Shown here: positions 12,904 to 15,749 of the stretch, piece after piece
Numbering within the stretch: the first letter of the stretch is position 1
Layout: each line of letters starts with the position of its first letter
Source: Candidatus Aminicenantota bacterium
GTDB lineage: Bacteria > Acidobacteriota > Aminicenantia > UBA2199
NCBI GenBank assembly: GCA_023136725.1
Contig: JAGLQR010000011.1
Coordinates: forward strand, 1-15,749
Direction of reading: 5' to 3'
DNA: 15,749 nt
The notes under the pieces: model-generated
Seen by the model: the letters and a program-made list of their open reading frames with translations, nothing else
Databases searched by the model: none
Told to the model about the DNA's origin: nothing
Translations under genes and position numbers: made by a program

Positions 12904-15749
12904 TTAATCTTTGTTCTTTTCTTTATACTCTTTCTCTGAAATTATATTAAGTCCGCCAGCTTTATAATTATTTAGAAACCTGTTAATTCTAACCATATCT
13001 TTCTTTATAAATGATCCGAATTTCTTCTCTATTTCATTTAACTGGATCTTCAAGGTCCTTATATATGTAAGCTGGGAATCAGTCGGCTTTCCACCATACA
13101 TACTCACTGCAGAATAGATCTGGATCATTTTACCCTGAAGCATTTCGCTTGAATAGATCGAACCCTTCTCATCAATGATTGCACTCTTAATAAGTCTGGC
13201 CCTGGATATCCCTCTCTTTATGATCTTTTTAACTCCATTCGGAAGCTTTTCTATTTCAAGTTTCTTTTCCAGTTCTTTAACAATATCACTCAATGTATCT
13301 GAGAAATATGCCATATGTTCAAGCATATGATAAACTTCCCATACTTTTTCCTGTCTAAGCTTCATATCTTCAATGCTGTGTTTAGTATAGTGATTCGGTT
13401 TAAGGAGGATAGTTGATTCATATATATTTTTATTTTTCGTAAGTTTAATCTTATATTCACCCGGATCTACCATCGGGCCGCCAAATACAAATCCGGTCAA
13501 TCCCGGAGCACGACCGGCTTTGGGTGCCTTCATCCGCATCCCCCAATAAACTCTGTTTATTCCTTTCCTCTTTCCGGTTGGCAGAACTTTTATTAATTTG
13601 TCATTACTATCAAATATTTCAAGTTTAAACTCACCAAAAATGTGGCGTTTTTTCAAATAATATGTGATCGTCGCCCCTTCACTTGGATTTTCTCCGAAAT
13701 ATTCAGTATCACCGGTCATAGCTCCGCCTCCTCCGCTGAGAGAAGTCTCAGAAGGACTTGCTGGGAGAATTGCAACTTTTTGTTCGAGGGTCTCATCATT
13801 AATACTTCTCAGGGGTGTTATATCATCTATTATATAAATACCTCTGCCATGCGTACCAAGTATAAGATCATGTGTGACCGGATGGATCTGAATATCACGG
13901 ACTCCAACTCTCGGAAGTGTCTCTTTGAAATGGACCCAGTTTTTTCCCCTGTTGAATGAGATATATAAACCAAACTCTGTCCCCAGAAAAAGAAGGTCTT
14001 TATTCTTTATATCCTCCTTTATAATATGGACGTAACCTTCCACCTCATCAGTGACAATAGATTCCCATGTCTTACCAAAATCCAATGTCCTGTAAATATA
14101 AGCTTTTTTATCACCTGTCCTGTGCCCGTCAAACACAACATATGCTGTCCCCTCTTCATAATTCCCGGCTTCAATTGCAGGACACCAGGTAGCTTTCGGC
14201 AATCCTTTTATATTCTTTACCACATTGCTCCACTTTTTCCCTCCATTTCTTGTAACCTGAAGATTCCCGTCATCTGTTCCAACCCAGATAACCTTTTCAT
14301 TTACAGGCGATTCAGAAATAGCAATTATGGAACAATGATTTTCTGCTGTTGTATTATCAGGTGTTATCCCTCCCGAATCACTCTGTCTCTGTTTGCTCTT
14401 ATCATTTGTAGTCAGGTCTCCTGAGATCTTTTTCCAGGAGTTCCCCTGATTATGTGAAACAAAAAGAAATTGCGAACCCACATATAATCTTTTCTTATTG
14501 TTTGGACTTAGTTCCATCCCCGCATTCCAATTGAACCTGTAGTCAGGTTCATTCTCAGAGGGGAGAGGTCTGATGCTTGCAGTTTCACCTGTTTTCTCAT
14601 TAAACCGCTGGAACATACCGCCCTGCCATGAATAATAAACGATGTCATTATCCGAAGGATCTCTGAAAACATAAAATCCGTCACCGCCTCCAACTGCAAC
14701 CCAATCTTTATTTCTGATCTGTCCGGCATTCAGCATCTTTGAGGGGCCATACCAACTGTTATTATCCTGAAGCCCTCCATAAACATTATAGGGGTCTCTA
14801 AGGTCATAACTGACATGATAAAATTGAGAAACAGGAAGATTCGAAACATGTCTGAACTTCCCGCCACGGTCATAGGAGATATAAACTCCACCATCGGTTG
14901 CGAGGAAAAGATGTTTGGGATTTTTCGGATCGATCCAAAGAGCATGCTGATCGGGATGTACAGTCATACCCATGAAATTTTCCATAGCTGACTCAAATGA
15001 TTGCCCGGCATTTTTACTGACAGAAAGCATGAAACTATAATTGTATATTCTGTCAGGATCTTTAGGATCAACCTTTAACCCGGCCAGATAGAAAGGCCTA
15101 GCCTTAACTCCGAAACCAGTTCCCTTTTTCACCCATGTTTCCCCTGAATCATCAGATCTATAAATAAAAGTTTTTTCAGATTCAACCAGGGCATAAACAA
15201 TTTTCGGATCTGCAAGGTGGAAATCGACCACGATCCGCCCCTGCTTACCTTTCGGCAGCCCTTTTTTCAACCTTTTCCAGCTCTTGCCACCGTTTAGAGA
15301 TTTATACATTCCGCTTTTGTAACTGCCGGCAGAAAAGAAATCCGGTTCCCTGCGAAATTTCCACATTGCAGCGATCAGCAGATCAGGATTCTTCGGGTCC
15401 ATATCTACATCGATACAACCGGTATCCTGATCTATATAAAATAATTTTTCCCAGTTCTTTCCACCATCGATTGTTTTATACAAACCTCTCTCAGTATTCG
15501 CATCCCATAGATGTCCCGGGACCGCTGCATAGACCACATCCGAATTGCGGGGATCAACAAGTATCTCACTTATCCGCTCTGAATCTGAGAGGCCCATATG
15601 TTTCCAGCTCTTACCGCCGTCAACGGTTTTATATATTCCGGTTCCGATCGAAACACTATTTCTCATGTTGGTCTCACCTGTCCCGACCCAGACAATATCG
15701 GGGGTTTTCGGATCTATTGTCACGCAACCGATCGCCATAGTGAACTTAT
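12904..15749 (-). CDS. Exported sortilin/Vps10-type beta-propeller protein, 5' end missing
   Basis: The frame is open through the window edge (residues KFT precede the Met at 15738), so the true start and any signal peptide lie outside. About 947 residues are visible. Ten Asp-box-like repeats of the form Y-x-S/T-x-D/N-x-G-K-x-W occur, among them YKTVDGGKSW, YKTIDGGKNW, YKSLNGGKSW, YRTLDFGKTW and YISFNRGKNW, spread over about residues 36-615. Each is preceded by a strand of the type DPKNPDxxxxG(T/A). This is the blade pattern of Vps10/sortilin and BNR-type propellers. A C-terminal part (about 640-944) has an Ig-like segment and then helical, Lys/Glu-rich sequence. Bacterial members are large extracytoplasmic proteins of unknown role, often labelled 'glycosyl hydrolase' without evidence for it; I see no catalytic signature. 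MenC follows on the same strand. Confidence 0.85.
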   Translation of the reverse strand, partial: KFTMAIGCVTIDPKTPDIVWVGTGETNMRNSVSIGTGIYKTVDGGKSWKHMGLSDSERISEILVDPRNSDVVYAAVPGHLWDANTERGLYKTIDGGKNWEKLFYIDQDTGCIDVDMDPKNPDLLIAAMWKFRREPDFFSAGSYKSGMYKSLNGGKSWKRLKKGLPKGKQGRIVVDFHLADPKIVYALVESEKTFIYRSDDSGETWVKKGTGFGVKARPFYLAGLKVDPKDPDRIYNYSFMLSVSKNAGQSFESAMENFMGMTVHPDQHALWIDPKNPKHLFLATDGGVYISYDRGGKFRHVSNLPVSQFYHVSYDLRDPYNVYGGLQDNNSWYGPSKMLNAGQIRNKDWVAVGGGDGFYVFRDPSDNDIVYYSWQGGMFQRFNEKTGETASIRPLPSENEPDYRFNWNAGMELSPNNKKRLYVGSQFLFVSHNQGNSWKKISGDLTTNDKSKQRQSDSGGITPDNTTAENHCSIIAISESPVNEKVIWVGTDDGNLQVTRNGGKKWSNVVKNIKGLPKATWCPAIEAGNYEEGTAYVVFDGHRTGDKKAYIYRTLDFGKTWESIVTDEVEGYVHIIKEDIKNKDLLFLGTEFGLYISFNRGKNWVHFKETLPRVGVRDIQIHPVTHDLILGTHGRGIYIIDDITPLRSINDETLEQKVAILPASPSETSLSGGGGAMTGDTEYFGENPSEGATITYYLKKRHIFGEFKLEIFDSNDKLIKVLPTGKRKGINRVYWGMRMKAPKAGRAPGLTGFVFGGPMVDPGEYKIKLTKNKNIYESTILLKPNHYTKHSIEDMKLRQEKVWEVYHMLEHMAYFSDTLSDIVKELEKKLEIEKLPNGVKKIIKRGISRARLIKSAIIDEKGSIYSSEMLQGKMIQIYSAVSMYGGKPTDSQLTYIRTLKIQLNEIEKKFGSFIKKDMVRINRFLNNYKAGGLNIISEKEYKEKNKD

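Noticed and set aside
12883..12905. Plus-strand terminator (CCGGGT hairpin followed by TTTTTT)
   Set aside because: It has terminator shape on the plus strand, but no plus-strand gene lies upstream for it to serve, and the T-run is partly the stop-codon region of a minus-strand gene. It is kept only as an intercistronic hairpin.
13642..14424. Plus-strand ORFs of 105 and 132 codons opposite the sortilin-like gene
   Set aside because: Both are antisense to a clear protein-coding frame with repeated Asp-box motifs and show no recognisable domain.
1..15749. CRISPR arrays, tRNA or rRNA genes, insertion sequences, attachment sites
   Set aside because: I looked for regularly spaced repeats, cloverleaf-like segments, transposase motifs and flanking direct repeats and saw none.

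Overview
The window is moderately AT-rich DNA, dense in genes, from a Gram-negative bacterium. The evidence is a TolC-type outer-membrane factor, a periplasmic adaptor with a lipoprotein-like signal, several exported proteins, and mostly Shine-Dalgarno-led genes. I cannot name the phylum from sequence alone. The adaptor's loose lipobox (Asn just before the Cys), a MenC-like enzyme and a large sortilin-like beta-propeller protein would fit a spirochaete or an FCB-type bacterium, but this is weak inference. There is no rRNA, tRNA, CRISPR array, transposase or phage gene. The window reads as ordinary chromosome with some accessory character.

Layout. 1-613 (+): 3' part of an extended SDR oxidoreductase. 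645-1802 (-): an exported choloylglycine-hydrolase-family amidase. 7777 down to 1901 (-): a four-gene heavy-metal efflux operon in the order small Cys/His-rich exported protein, TolC/CzcC-like outer-membrane factor, CzcB/CusB-like adaptor, CzcA/CusA-like RND pump. The two cistron junctions at the pump end are tightly coupled. 8910 down to 7909 (-): a good sigma70-type promoter, a 33-codon ORF resembling the start of a DinB-family protein, then a class IV PLP aminotransferase. 8984-11702 (+): a TetR regulator, a NAPE-PLD-like metallo-beta-lactamase-fold hydrolase and a retinol-dehydrogenase-like SDR. An almost identical 18-bp site lies in the tetR promoter and again just upstream of the hydrolase. 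15749 down to 11749 (-): a partial sortilin/Vps10-type protein with Asp-box repeats, followed by a MenC (o-succinylbenzoate synthase/N-acylamino acid racemase) enzyme that ends at a terminator hairpin.

How the genes work together. The RND operon should export a transition metal across both membranes, and its leader protein may bind or sense metal in the periplasm. The TetR cassette looks like a self-contained inducible module: the repressor probably controls itself and the hydrolase/SDR pair through the duplicated operator, so the ligand is probably a substrate or product of those enzymes, perhaps a lipid-like molecule. The tetR promoter is placed so that its mRNA would start at or within two bases of an in-frame GTG, which predicts leaderless translation. 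The other genes look like independent housekeeping or exported functions.
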